From Pseudomonas sp. WN033 (GTDB lineage Bacteria; Pseudomonadota; Gammaproteobacteria; Pseudomonadales; Pseudomonadaceae), in contig NSKG01000014.1 in assembly GCA_002287035.1 (NCBI GenBank), positions 21,921 through 85,920 of the forward strand: 64,000 bases of DNA, written 5' to 3'. A model generated the notes under the pieces. The model saw only the letters and a list, made by a program, of their open reading frames with translations, was not told where the DNA came from and searched no databases. Shown here piece after piece: positions 8,900 through 17,239 of this stretch (position 1 is the first letter of the stretch; the number at the start of each line of letters is the position of its first letter). A program made the translations under genes and the position numbers.

Positions 8900-8909
8900 G
8901 GCGCTACTT

Positions 8910-8947
8910 CATCAGCCACTCAAGCGCTTTGACTTGAGTGGCTGATG
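8910..8947. terminator. long perfect hairpin between convergent genes
   Basis: CATCAGCCACTCAAG (8910-8924) is perfectly complementary to CTTGAGTGGCTGATG (8933-8947) across an 8-nt loop. It lies exactly between the dehydrogenase stop (8899) and the lipoprotein stop (8955). No T-tract follows on either strand, so it may act as a bidirectional terminator or as a 3'-end stabiliser. Confidence 0.6.
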
Positions 8948-8954
8948 CCCCCTG

Positions 8955-10634
8955 CTAGCGTCCCCAGGGCGCCGGCAAGATCTCCAGCAAGGTGCCGTCG
9001 GCATCCTTGGCGTAGGCCACCTGTTCACCATCGCGCGTGTCGTCGGGGTTCGGGTTCTGCACCACACGCTCTCCCGCCTGTTCGATTCCGTTGATCAGTC
9101 CATCTGGCGACATGCTGCGCCATTCCAGCTTGACCGGGTTGTCGGTGTAGTTGCGCGGGACTGCGTTGGTCCAGTGCATCAGTACCAATGCCGAGCCGCC
9201 CTGACCCTGCAGGATGTATTCGTCGTACTGGCCGGGAATCGGCAGGAACAGCACCTGACGCAAACCCAGAGTGTCGACGTAGAAGTCGCGGGCCGCCTGC
9301 AGATCACTGACCCCGATGCCAAAGGCACCGAAGTAACTTTGTACGGCTGTCGGGCTGCCGACGAACTCGATCAGGTTGTTGTCCGGGTCGCGGCCAAAGC
9401 CAACCACCACATTCAGCCCCGGCTGGAAGCTTGGCGGCACTGTTACCAGACCGCCGGCGGCGATCAGATCCAGTGCCGTCTGCTCAGGATCAGCGACATA
9501 GAACACCAGCTTGCCGGGGTTGCGCCGCATGTTGCGCGGCTCGCCATCGGTGAACTGCATCAGTACCAGCTGCGAGCCCCGCGCGTCGGCTGACTCCAGT
9601 ACTACTTCGTCGCGGTCGGTGCGGCTGCGACGGGTGACTTCACGCATGCCCAGGCCTTCAGTGTAAAAGCGCAGGGCGGCGTCTAGGTCGTCGGTGCCGA
9701 TGCCGGCGCCGCCCAGATAACCACGGATGCCCTGGCGCAGTTCAAGCAGGTTGCCGTCGGCATCGCTGCTGTAGCCCACCAGTTGGCCCTCCAGCCCGGG
9801 TTCGGCGCTGGGCGCGGGGGTGCGTTCGATGGCCATGCCGCTGCGCTCCAGTGCGCCAGCCAGAGCCTGCGGGTCGGATGAGGCAAATTCCAGCTTGATC
9901 GGGTTGTCGCTGTAGTTGCGCACGCTGTCGTTGGTCCAGTGCATCAGCACCAGGGCCGAACCGCCTGGCACCGGAGACTGTAGAATGTACTCATCGTACT
10001 GCCCGGGAATTTCCAGAAACAGACTCTGCTCCAGGCCCAGTACCTCGGTGTAGAAATCCCGCGCCGCTTCCAGATCACTGACGCCAAGGCCAAAGGCGCC
10101 AAAATAGGAGTGATTGGCGCTGTCGTCACCGACAATTTCGATCAGGTTGTTGTCCTGATCCCGGCCGAAGCCGACCAGTACACCGCCAAAGGCGGCTTGC
10201 GGCATTGGCGGCAGGGTAATGCGCCCGCCAGCCGCGTTGAACTGTGCCGCGAAGGCGTTGGGGTCGCGGGCGTAGAACACCAGCTTGCCCGGATTTTGCT
10301 GGACGTTGCGGCCAATGCCGTCGGTAAAGCTCATCAGAGCTACCAGCGAGCCACGGCCATCGGCCGACTCAAGGATGACCTCGTGGCGGTTGTCGCGTTG
10401 CAGGCGCTTGAGTTCGCGCATGCCCAGACCCTGGGTATAGAGTTCGACCGCGGCGTCCAGATCGCTGACGCCGATGCCGATGGTGCTCAGATAGTTGACC
10501 GAGGGTATCGGGTCATTGTCCGGTGGTGGGCTGAGGCTGGGGGCGCTATTGCTGCTGCCACCCCCGTTCAGGCAGGCGCTGAGCAACAGCACTGCGGGCA
10601 GCAGGAAGGTCAGGTGTTTGCCGGTATGACGCAT
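8955..10634 (-). CDS. lipoprotein with four tandem VOC (glyoxalase-like) domains
   Basis: The 559-residue precursor has a lipoprotein signal with lipobox LSAC (Cys21) and a low-complexity Gly/Ser/Pro linker to about residue 45. Four VOC-superfamily modules follow, starting near residues 51, 183, 311 and 440 (IGIGVSDLDAAVELY, FGLGVSDLEAARDFY, AGIGTDDLDAALRFY, FGIGVSDLQAARDFY). Modules 1 and 3 resemble each other, as do 2 and 4, so a two-module unit seems to have been duplicated. VOC enzymes bind a metal across paired beta-alpha-beta-beta-beta units and include glyoxalases and extradiol dioxygenases. No reaction can be assigned. Export to the envelope is unusual for this fold. Confidence 0.88.
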   Translation of the reverse strand: MRHTGKHLTFLLPAVLLLSACLNGGGSSNSAPSLSPPPDNDPIPSVNYLSTIGIGVSDLDAAVELYTQGLGMRELKRLQRDNRHEVILESADGRGSLVALMSFTDGIGRNVQQNPGKLVFYARDPNAFAAQFNAAGGRITLPPMPQAAFGGVLVGFGRDQDNNLIEIVGDDSANHSYFGAFGLGVSDLEAARDFYTEVLGLEQSLFLEIPGQYDEYILQSPVPGGSALVLMHWTNDSVRNYSDNPIKLEFASSDPQALAGALERSGMAIERTPAPSAEPGLEGQLVGYSSDADGNLLELRQGIRGYLGGAGIGTDDLDAALRFYTEGLGMREVTRRSRTDRDEVVLESADARGSQLVLMQFTDGEPRNMRRNPGKLVFYVADPEQTALDLIAAGGLVTVPPSFQPGLNVVVGFGRDPDNNLIEFVGSPTAVQSYFGAFGIGVSDLQAARDFYVDTLGLRQVLFLPIPGQYDEYILQGQGGSALVLMHWTNAVPRNYTDNPVKLEWRSMSPDGLINGIEQAGERVVQNPNPDDTRDGEQVAYAKDADGTLLEILPAPWGR

Positions 10635-10658
10635 GGTGATGTCCTGTTATTTTTATGA

Positions 10659-10674
10659 ATGAACGTTCGTTCAT
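10659..10674. promoter_or_regulatory. candidate TetR-type operator (palindrome)
   Basis: ATGAACG and CGTTCAT form two perfect 7-bp half-sites separated by TT, 25 bp upstream of the four-VOC lipoprotein start, in the 172-bp gap shared with the divergent glutamine-synthetase-like gene. The shape is typical of TetR-family operators. The matching regulator is not identified. Confidence 0.45.
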
Positions 10675-10806
10675 GTGTCTGAGGGTAAGGCAGCACCGGC
10701 GTTTTGTCGAGAATGTTCTGCACTAAGGGGGCAGGCGACGTAGTCGGCGGGCTTGGGGTATCATCGTTCGGTTGCCAACTCGGCATGCAGCATAAGGCAA
10801 GCAGTG

Positions 10807-12153
10807 ATGAATTCCCCGCAGTTGATTGTCCCCCTGTCCCAGCGCCTGGCTGGGGTAGCCGATATCGAGTGTGTGACCCCCGACCTGAACGGTATCCCGC
10901 GGGGCAAGGTAATGACCGTTGAGGGCTTTCTGGCCGGACGTCGGCTGCAACTGGCGCGGGGCGTGCTGCTGCAGGCGGTAATGGGCGGCTATCCAGAACC
11001 GGAGTTCTACGGTCACGACGATGGTGATCTGGTATTGCGGGCCCTGCCCGAACAGGTGCATGTGTTGCCCTGGGCCGAGGTGCCGCGCGCGCTGGCGGTC
11101 TGTGAGGCGGTGGAGCTGGATGGCCAGCCCTCAGGGCTGTCGACCCGGGCGTTGCTGGCGCGAGTGCTCGAGCGCTATGCCGAGCGCGGCTGGCAACCGG
11201 TGGTGGCCACTGAGCTGGAGTTCTTTCTGTTCGAGCCTCAGGCCGATGAGTACCAGCCATTCCGGGCCCCGGTTGGTCTGGATGGTCGGCGTGAGCCGGG
11301 TATTTCGGCCTTCAGCGTCAGCTCGGCCAACGGTCTGCGACCGTTCTTCGAGGAGCTCAAGGCCGGCATGGCCGCGCTTGGCATCCCGCGCGATACCTTT
11401 ATGAACGAGATGGGTATCAGCCAGTTCGAGATCAATTTCGTCCATGGCGATGCGCTGCTGCTGGCCGATCAGACCTTTCTGTTCAAGCATCTGCTGCATG
11501 AGGTAGCGCTCAAGCACGGCCTGATTGCCGTCTGCATGGCCAAGCCGTTGCCGCGTGTGCCGGGCTGTTCGATGCATGTGCATCAGAGTGTGGTCGACCA
11601 GAACGGCGGCAATATCTTTACCGATCCTGCCAACGCTGGTCCGACCGCCCGGTTTGAGCATTACCTGGGCGGGTTACAGGCCTGCCTAGGTGAGCTGACT
11701 CTGCTGATGGCGCCGCACATCAACTCCTATCAGCGGTTCTGCAACACCTATGCGTCACCCAACAACCTGTGCTGGTCGAGTGACAACCGCATGGCCGGGC
11801 TGCGGATTCCGGCCAGTGAGCCGGCGGCGCGGCGGGTTGAGAATCGCCTGCCGGGCGGTGACGCCAACCCCTATCTGGCGATTGCCGTGAGCCTGGCCGC
11901 GGGCCTGCACGGGATTGAGCAGCAGCTTACGCCCAGTGCGGCGGTGCAGGGGGTGTTTCAGGCCCCGGATGCGCTGACCCTGCCCGATACCCTGCCTGAG
12001 GCCATGCACCGGCTTGAGCGCAGCCAACTGGCGCGGCAGTTGTTCGGTGACGAGTTTATCGACGGTTACCTGGCCACCAAACGTCTGGAGCTGGCCAGCT
12101 TCATGGACGAAATCACACCCTGGGAGCGGCGCTATCTGGGTAGCCAGGTATAG
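10807..12153 (+). CDS. glutamine synthetase family protein (gamma-glutamyl-polyamine synthetase-like)
   Basis: This 448-residue enzyme belongs to the glutamine-synthetase fold and probably ligates glutamate to an amine such as putrescine using ATP, as PuuA and the pseudomonad PauA enzymes do. Visible family segments are NGIPRGK, the metal-binding region ELEFFLF, ISQFEINF, the ATP-site GCSMHVHQS and the terminal RVENRLPGGDANPYLA. It lacks the adenylylation-site context of GlnA. ATG 10807 has AAGG 9 nt before it; the open frame extends upstream without family similarity. It stands alone, divergent from the VOC lipoprotein and convergent with the OmpA-like gene. Confidence 0.85.
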   Translation: MNSPQLIVPLSQRLAGVADIECVTPDLNGIPRGKVMTVEGFLAGRRLQLARGVLLQAVMGGYPEPEFYGHDDGDLVLRALPEQVHVLPWAEVPRALAVCEAVELDGQPSGLSTRALLARVLERYAERGWQPVVATELEFFLFEPQADEYQPFRAPVGLDGRREPGISAFSVSSANGLRPFFEELKAGMAALGIPRDTFMNEMGISQFEINFVHGDALLLADQTFLFKHLLHEVALKHGLIAVCMAKPLPRVPGCSMHVHQSVVDQNGGNIFTDPANAGPTARFEHYLGGLQACLGELTLLMAPHINSYQRFCNTYASPNNLCWSSDNRMAGLRIPASEPAARRVENRLPGGDANPYLAIAVSLAAGLHGIEQQLTPSAAVQGVFQAPDALTLPDTLPEAMHRLERSQLARQLFGDEFIDGYLATKRLELASFMDEITPWERRYLGSQV

Positions 12154-12168
12154 CGCCGCTGCGCTTGT

Positions 12169-13602
12169 TCAGGGCAGGCGCTGTACCAGTTCGACCCGTC
12201 GGTTGCGCTGGCGGCCGGCCTCATCCAGATTGCCGGCGGCCGGCGCATAGGGGCCGACGCCCGCACTCTGCAGCCGGTTGGCGGCCACTGCGTAGTCCCC
12301 ACTCAAAGCCTTGACCACCGCTTCGGCCCGGGCTGAAGACAAGCGCAGGTTGTGCTGTTCGCTGCCAGTGTCATCGGTATGCCCGACCACATACAGGCGT
12401 AGCGCTGGATGCTGGCCCAGCAACTCGGCAATGGCTTCCAGCGTAGGCGCCGATTCGGGCTTGATGGCGGCACTGTCGGTATCGAAGTGGATGCCGTAGA
12501 TCAGCGCCTTGCCGGCTTCCTGCAGGTCGCGGTACAGCCCTTCGGCGTTCACCTGAATCAGGTCATCGGCGCGCCCGCGTCCTTCGATCACTACCTGCTG
12601 GACCGCCGCCCGGTCAGCATACCCGCCAATGTAAAGGGCTACGTGAACCGGGCCCTGGCTGCCGTCGCGCTGATAGACCGCGTAGTAGGGGGCGGAGTGG
12701 TAGTTGTAGACATTGCCCTCCAGCGATAGCCGGTCACCCAGTGCCTTGCGCTCGCGCTGATTGCCGCAGGCGTCACGCTGGCATTGCCAGAGCAGCTCGA
12801 AGCCGCCGCTCTCCAGTGCGGCCTGATAGTTGTCCCAGAGTTTCAGGGTCGAGACATTGCGCACTTCGTAGAAGTGTCGGGTCAGGTCACCGACCAGTGC
12901 CAGCGGTTCGGCGGCACTGCCGGGCGAGGCCGGGAGGATGAACTGCTCATAGTCGCGGCGTTCGCGATTGCGCACGCGGGCTCCGGGGTAACGTGACAAT
13001 AGTGGGTGGTCTTCGGCCCGCTGCTCGGCACTGATCTCGGGCAGGGCGCTGTCGTCGGCCTGGTTGAGATAGTCGCTATCCAGGCTGATTAGGTCGGTAT
13101 CGCGCGCGACGGTTTCGACAATCACCTGTTGCACGCTCACGCGGTCGTTATGGCCGCCGATGAACAGGGCCAGGTGAATATTGTCCTGGCGCGTGAGCAG
13201 ATAATAGGGGTTGCGGTAGGCGTTGTAGACATTGCCGGTGACCGCCAGCGGATCAGCCATGCGTTTGACGTCACGTCCCGGACCACAGGCCTCGCGCTCA
13301 CACTGGAACAGGATTTCGAAGCCGGCCCGCTGTAGCGCTGCCTGATAGTTTTCCCAGACCTTGAGGGTGGAGACGTTGCCGATTTCGTAGGTATGCCGGC
13401 TGAGGTTGCCGACCAGCGCCAGTGGCTCGGCCTCGGGCGCGTCGGCCGCGGCCTGAGGCAGGGCGAAGCGCTCATAGGCGATGGACTCGTGGCTCTTGAG
13501 CTGGGCGCCCGGGTAGCGACTGAGCAGTGGGTGGTCAGCGGCGCTGGCGCCGGTGGCGGCCAGGCTGGCGATCAGGGCGAGTGTCAGGTAACGGGGCAGC
13601 AT
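12169..13602 (-). CDS. OmpA-domain protein with duplicated DUF4892-like domain
   Basis: The 477-residue precursor has a signal peptide (cut near ASA, residue 21), then two copies of the same roughly 170-residue domain, each starting DHPLLSRYPGA (about residues 22 and 195) and containing NVSTLK.W(E/D)NYQAAL. An OmpA C-terminal domain follows from about residue 364, with FDTDSAAIKPES and the peptidoglycan-contact helix segment NLRLSSARAEAV. The layout fits a periplasmic or outer-membrane protein bound to peptidoglycan. The repeated domain resembles DUF4892, whose function is unknown. Start ATG 13602 has AAGGAT upstream. Confidence 0.8.
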   Translation of the reverse strand: MLPRYLTLALIASLAATGASAADHPLLSRYPGAQLKSHESIAYERFALPQAAADAPEAEPLALVGNLSRHTYEIGNVSTLKVWENYQAALQRAGFEILFQCEREACGPGRDVKRMADPLAVTGNVYNAYRNPYYLLTRQDNIHLALFIGGHNDRVSVQQVIVETVARDTDLISLDSDYLNQADDSALPEISAEQRAEDHPLLSRYPGARVRNRERRDYEQFILPASPGSAAEPLALVGDLTRHFYEVRNVSTLKLWDNYQAALESGGFELLWQCQRDACGNQRERKALGDRLSLEGNVYNYHSAPYYAVYQRDGSQGPVHVALYIGGYADRAAVQQVVIEGRGRADDLIQVNAEGLYRDLQEAGKALIYGIHFDTDSAAIKPESAPTLEAIAELLGQHPALRLYVVGHTDDTGSEQHNLRLSSARAEAVVKALSGDYAVAANRLQSAGVGPYAPAAGNLDEAGRQRNRRVELVQRLP

Positions 13603-13756
13603 GCGATATCCTTGCGTAACAGTGAATTCCCTTGCAGGCTCCAAGGATAAACCGAATCGGCCAGATTGGCAGCAACAGACGAGTCACTGCGACCTGACCT
13701 GTCGCAGGCAGCCTGATACTATCGCCGACAACAACCGCATTCGACCAGGATCCGCC

Positions 13757-16700
13757 ATGCAGGACGCCGACCGCCTTTCACCCGGCCTGATGATCATCCA
13801 CGGCAACCGCCTGGAAAGCCTGCGCCAGTTGATGGTCGACTGGCTGCGTGCGCACCCGCTGGCACCGCTGGAAAATGAAGTGGTGCTGGTGCAGAGCAAT
13901 GGCATTGCCCAGTGGCTGCAGATGGCGCTGGCGGCCGATCCTGAACAGGGCGGCTGTGGGATTGCCGCGGCGCTGGAGGTGCAGTTGCCGGCGCAGTTTC
14001 TGTGGCAGGCCTACCGCGGAGTACTGGGCCGTGAGGCGGTGCCGGAAAGCTCGCCGCTGGACAAGCAGCCACTGACCTGGCGGCTGATGCGCCTGCTTCC
14101 AGCCCTGCTCGAACAGCCGGATTTTGCTCCGCTGCGCCAGTTTCTCGCCGATGATCAGGACAGCCGCAAGTGCTACCAACTGGCGCAGCGCCTGGCTGAC
14201 CTGTTCGATCAGTATCAGGTGTACCGCGCCGACTGGCTGAATGACTGGGCTGGCGGCCAGGATCGGATAGCGCTGGCGCGCGAGGGCTACCGTCAACTGA
14301 GTGCCCAGGAGCGCTGGCAGCCGGCTCTGTGGCGGGCGGTGCTGGCTGACGTCGGGGTCGAGCGGCTGCGCGACAGCCGCGCCGGTATTCATCCGCGTTT
14401 TATCGAGCAGTTGCTGGCCGCCGCTGAGCGTCCGAGTGCGCTGCCGCGCCGGGTGATCGTGTTCGGTATTTCCTCGCTGCCGGCCCAGACCCTGGAAGCG
14501 CTGGCCGCCATCGGGCGTTTCAGTCAGGTCCTGCTGGCGGTACTCAACCCCTGCCAGCATTACTGGGGCGATATCGTGGCTGACCAGGATCTGCTGCGCC
14601 ATCAGTACCAGCGCCAGCAGCGCCGTCCGGGCACTCCCGTGCAATTGGACGACGCCAGTCTGCACCAGCATGCCCACCCGCTGCTGGCGGCCTGGGGCAA
14701 ACAGGGGCGCGACTACATCAACCTGCTCGATCAACACGACGAGCGTGGCAGTTACGAGACCCGTTTTGCCGCCATCAACGGCGGGCGGGTCGACCTGTTC
14801 GAGCCGCCGTCCGGCGAGCGCCTGCTGCAGCAGTTGCAGCAGGATATTCTCGACTTGCGCCCGTTGGCGGAAACCCGCAGCTACTGGCCGGCGGTGGATA
14901 GCCAGGCAGATGACTCGATCCGTTTTCATGTCGCCCACAGCGCCCAGCGCGAGGTGGAAATCCTGCATGACCAGTTGCTCGATGCCTTTGGCCGCGATCC
15001 GAGCCTGAAGCCGCGCGACGTCATCGTCATGCTGCCGGATGTCGATGCCTATGCGCCGCACATTCAGGCGGTGTTCGGTCAATATGGCATGGATGATCCC
15101 AGACACATTCCCTTTACCCTGGCCGATCAGGGCCAGCGTGGCCGCGAGCCACTGCTGATTGCCCTGGAACACCTGCTGGGCCTGCCCGACAGCCGCTTGC
15201 CGGTCAGCGAGGTGCTCGACCTGCTGGATGTCGCCGCGCTACGCCAGCGCTTTGCGCTGAGCGAGGCTGACCTGCCGACCCTGCGACGCTGGATCGAGGG
15301 TGCCGGAATTCGCTGGGGGCTGGATCGCCAGCGTCGTGAAGCACTGGGCATGCCGGCCGGCCTGGAGGCCAACAGCTGGCGCTTTGGCCTGCGCCGCATG
15401 TTGCTTGGCTATGCCGTGGGCGACAGCCAGGCCTGGGCCGGTATCGAACCCTATGACGAGGTCGGCGGGCTGGATGCCGCCCTGGTCGGGCCGCTCGACC
15501 AGTTGTTGCAATGCCTGAACCGGCATGAACAGGCGCTGCGCACACCTGCCACGCCTGCACTCTGGGGCGCGCGGCTGCGGGACTTGCTGGAGGATTTCTT
15601 CAGTCCGGCCAGCGACCGGGACCAGTTACTGCTGGCGCAGTTGCATGAAGGGCTGGCGCACTGGCTGGAGTTGTGTGACGGCGTGGCCCTGGAGCAGCCG
15701 TTGCCGCTCAACGTGGTTGCCGAGGCCTGGTTGCAGACGCTCGGTCAGAGCGCACTGGGCCAGCGCTTTCTCGCCGGCGCGGTGAATGTCTGCACCCTGA
15801 TGCCGATGCGCGCCATCCCGTTTCGCCGGGTTTGCCTGCTGGGCATGAACGATGGCGACTACCCGCGCGCCCAGCCACCGCTGGACTTTGACCTGATGGG
15901 CAACGATTACCGCCCAGGTGATCGTTCACGCCGTGAGGATGACCGCTACCTGCTGCTCGAGGCGCTGCTCTCGGCGCGAGATGCCCTGCACGTCAGTTGG
16001 GTCGGGCGCAGTATCCGTGACAACAGCGAGCGACCGCCGTCGGTGCTGATCGGCCAGTTGCGTGACCATCTGGCCAGCGGCTGGTCCGCCTGCGATGGTG
16101 GTGATCTGCTGGCGCAACTGACCACCGAACACCCGTTGCAGCCGTTCAGCCGCCGCTATTTCGATGGCAGTGACCCGGCGCTGTTCAGCTATGCACGTGA
16201 CTGGTGCCGGCTGCATGACCAGGTCGCCTTGCCGGACGCCGAAGCGGCGCTAGCGCCACTGATACCGCAGGCACCGATCGGTCTGGCCGACCTGCAGCGC
16301 CTGTTGCGTCAGCCGGTTGAGCACTTCTTTGCCGAACGGCTCAAGGTCTGGTTCCGTGACGATGAGCTGGGTACTGCCGATGACGAACCCTTCGGGCTCA
16401 ATGCGCTGGAACAGCACCAGCTCAGTCAGTGGCTGCTGGAACAGGCCTTGGCCAGTGGCCCGCAAGCCGACTGGCAGGCCCTGCTGCAGCAGGGCTCAGC
16501 GCGTCTTGCCGAGCGCGGCCAGTTGCCCCTGGCCGGCTTTGCCGAACTGGCCCGGCAGCAACTGGTCGAGCCGTTGGGCGAGCAGTTGCAACGCTATCGC
16601 CAGCAGCTTGAGTTGTGGGACCAGCTCCAGGAACAGCCGTTGGCACTGCAGGTCGAGGTGCCGGGTCTGGTACTGCAGGACTGGCTCAGCGGGGTGCGCC

Positions 16701-17239
16701 GTTCATCCGAACTGGAAGGCCTGCTGGTCCTGCAACTGGAAACCGGGCGGCTGCTCGATGGCAAGGGCAAGCGTCCGAGTCTGCGCTGGCGGCGCTTGCT
16801 CAACGCGCTGTGTCTGCATGTGGTGGCCAACGCCAGCGGCCAGCCATTGACCACCTGCCTGATTGGTGTAGATGCCAGCGTGCAGATGCTGGCGCTGGAG
16901 CCGCAGCGGGCCCGGGAGATTGTCAGCGACTGGCTCAGCGCCTGGCTTGAGGGCCTGCGTCAGCCGCTGCCGGTGGCGCCGGTCAGCGCGTTTGCCTGGC
17001 TGACCGAACGTGACGAGCACAAGGCGCTGGACAAGGCGCGCGAGGCTTACGAGGGCTCGGGGTTCAGTCAGGGCGAGGTACAGCGCAGCGTGGCGCTGCA
17101 ACGCAGTTATGTGGATTTTGCCAGCCTGTTGCAAACCGGTGCCTTCGAGCGCTGGGCCCAGGCGCTGTATCAGCCGTTGGCGCTGGCGCAGCAGGATGGC
17201 TGGCTGGAGTTCAGCAGTACCGGGGAGGCTGACGAATGA
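13757..17239 (+). CDS. recC: exodeoxyribonuclease V subunit gamma (RecC)
   Basis: This 1,160-residue protein is the Chi-recognition and strand-splitting subunit of RecBCD, which processes double-strand DNA ends for recombination and destroys foreign linear DNA. It shows the degenerate helicase fold of RecC: an N-terminal part starting MIIHGNRLESLRQLMVDWL, the conserved VLVQSNGIAQWLQ, and the central LMPMRAIPFRRVCLLGMNDG. The open frame runs further upstream, but ATG 13757 follows AGGA and starts the conserved region closely. Its last 4 bp overlap the recB start. Confidence 0.95.
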   Translation: MQDADRLSPGLMIIHGNRLESLRQLMVDWLRAHPLAPLENEVVLVQSNGIAQWLQMALAADPEQGGCGIAAALEVQLPAQFLWQAYRGVLGREAVPESSPLDKQPLTWRLMRLLPALLEQPDFAPLRQFLADDQDSRKCYQLAQRLADLFDQYQVYRADWLNDWAGGQDRIALAREGYRQLSAQERWQPALWRAVLADVGVERLRDSRAGIHPRFIEQLLAAAERPSALPRRVIVFGISSLPAQTLEALAAIGRFSQVLLAVLNPCQHYWGDIVADQDLLRHQYQRQQRRPGTPVQLDDASLHQHAHPLLAAWGKQGRDYINLLDQHDERGSYETRFAAINGGRVDLFEPPSGERLLQQLQQDILDLRPLAETRSYWPAVDSQADDSIRFHVAHSAQREVEILHDQLLDAFGRDPSLKPRDVIVMLPDVDAYAPHIQAVFGQYGMDDPRHIPFTLADQGQRGREPLLIALEHLLGLPDSRLPVSEVLDLLDVAALRQRFALSEADLPTLRRWIEGAGIRWGLDRQRREALGMPAGLEANSWRFGLRRMLLGYAVGDSQAWAGIEPYDEVGGLDAALVGPLDQLLQCLNRHEQALRTPATPALWGARLRDLLEDFFSPASDRDQLLLAQLHEGLAHWLELCDGVALEQPLPLNVVAEAWLQTLGQSALGQRFLAGAVNVCTLMPMRAIPFRRVCLLGMNDGDYPRAQPPLDFDLMGNDYRPGDRSRREDDRYLLLEALLSARDALHVSWVGRSIRDNSERPPSVLIGQLRDHLASGWSACDGGDLLAQLTTEHPLQPFSRRYFDGSDPALFSYARDWCRLHDQVALPDAEAALAPLIPQAPIGLADLQRLLRQPVEHFFAERLKVWFRDDELGTADDEPFGLNALEQHQLSQWLLEQALASGPQADWQALLQQGSARLAERGQLPLAGFAELARQQLVEPLGEQLQRYRQQLELWDQLQEQPLALQVEVPGLVLQDWLSGVRRSSELEGLLVLQLETGRLLDGKGKRPSLRWRRLLNALCLHVVANASGQPLTTCLIGVDASVQMLALEPQRAREIVSDWLSAWLEGLRQPLPVAPVSAFAWLTERDEHKALDKAREAYEGSGFSQGEVQRSVALQRSYVDFASLLQTGAFERWAQALYQPLALAQQDGWLEFSSTGEADE

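Noticed and set aside
8910..8947. Regulatory RNA or attenuator reading of the 15-bp hairpin
   Set aside because: Its place exactly between two convergent stop codons is best explained as a shared transcript end.
13778..15172. Long antisense open frames over recC, recB and recD
   Set aside because: High-G+C codon bias produces long antisense frames. RecBCD motifs on the plus strand are complete and continuous.
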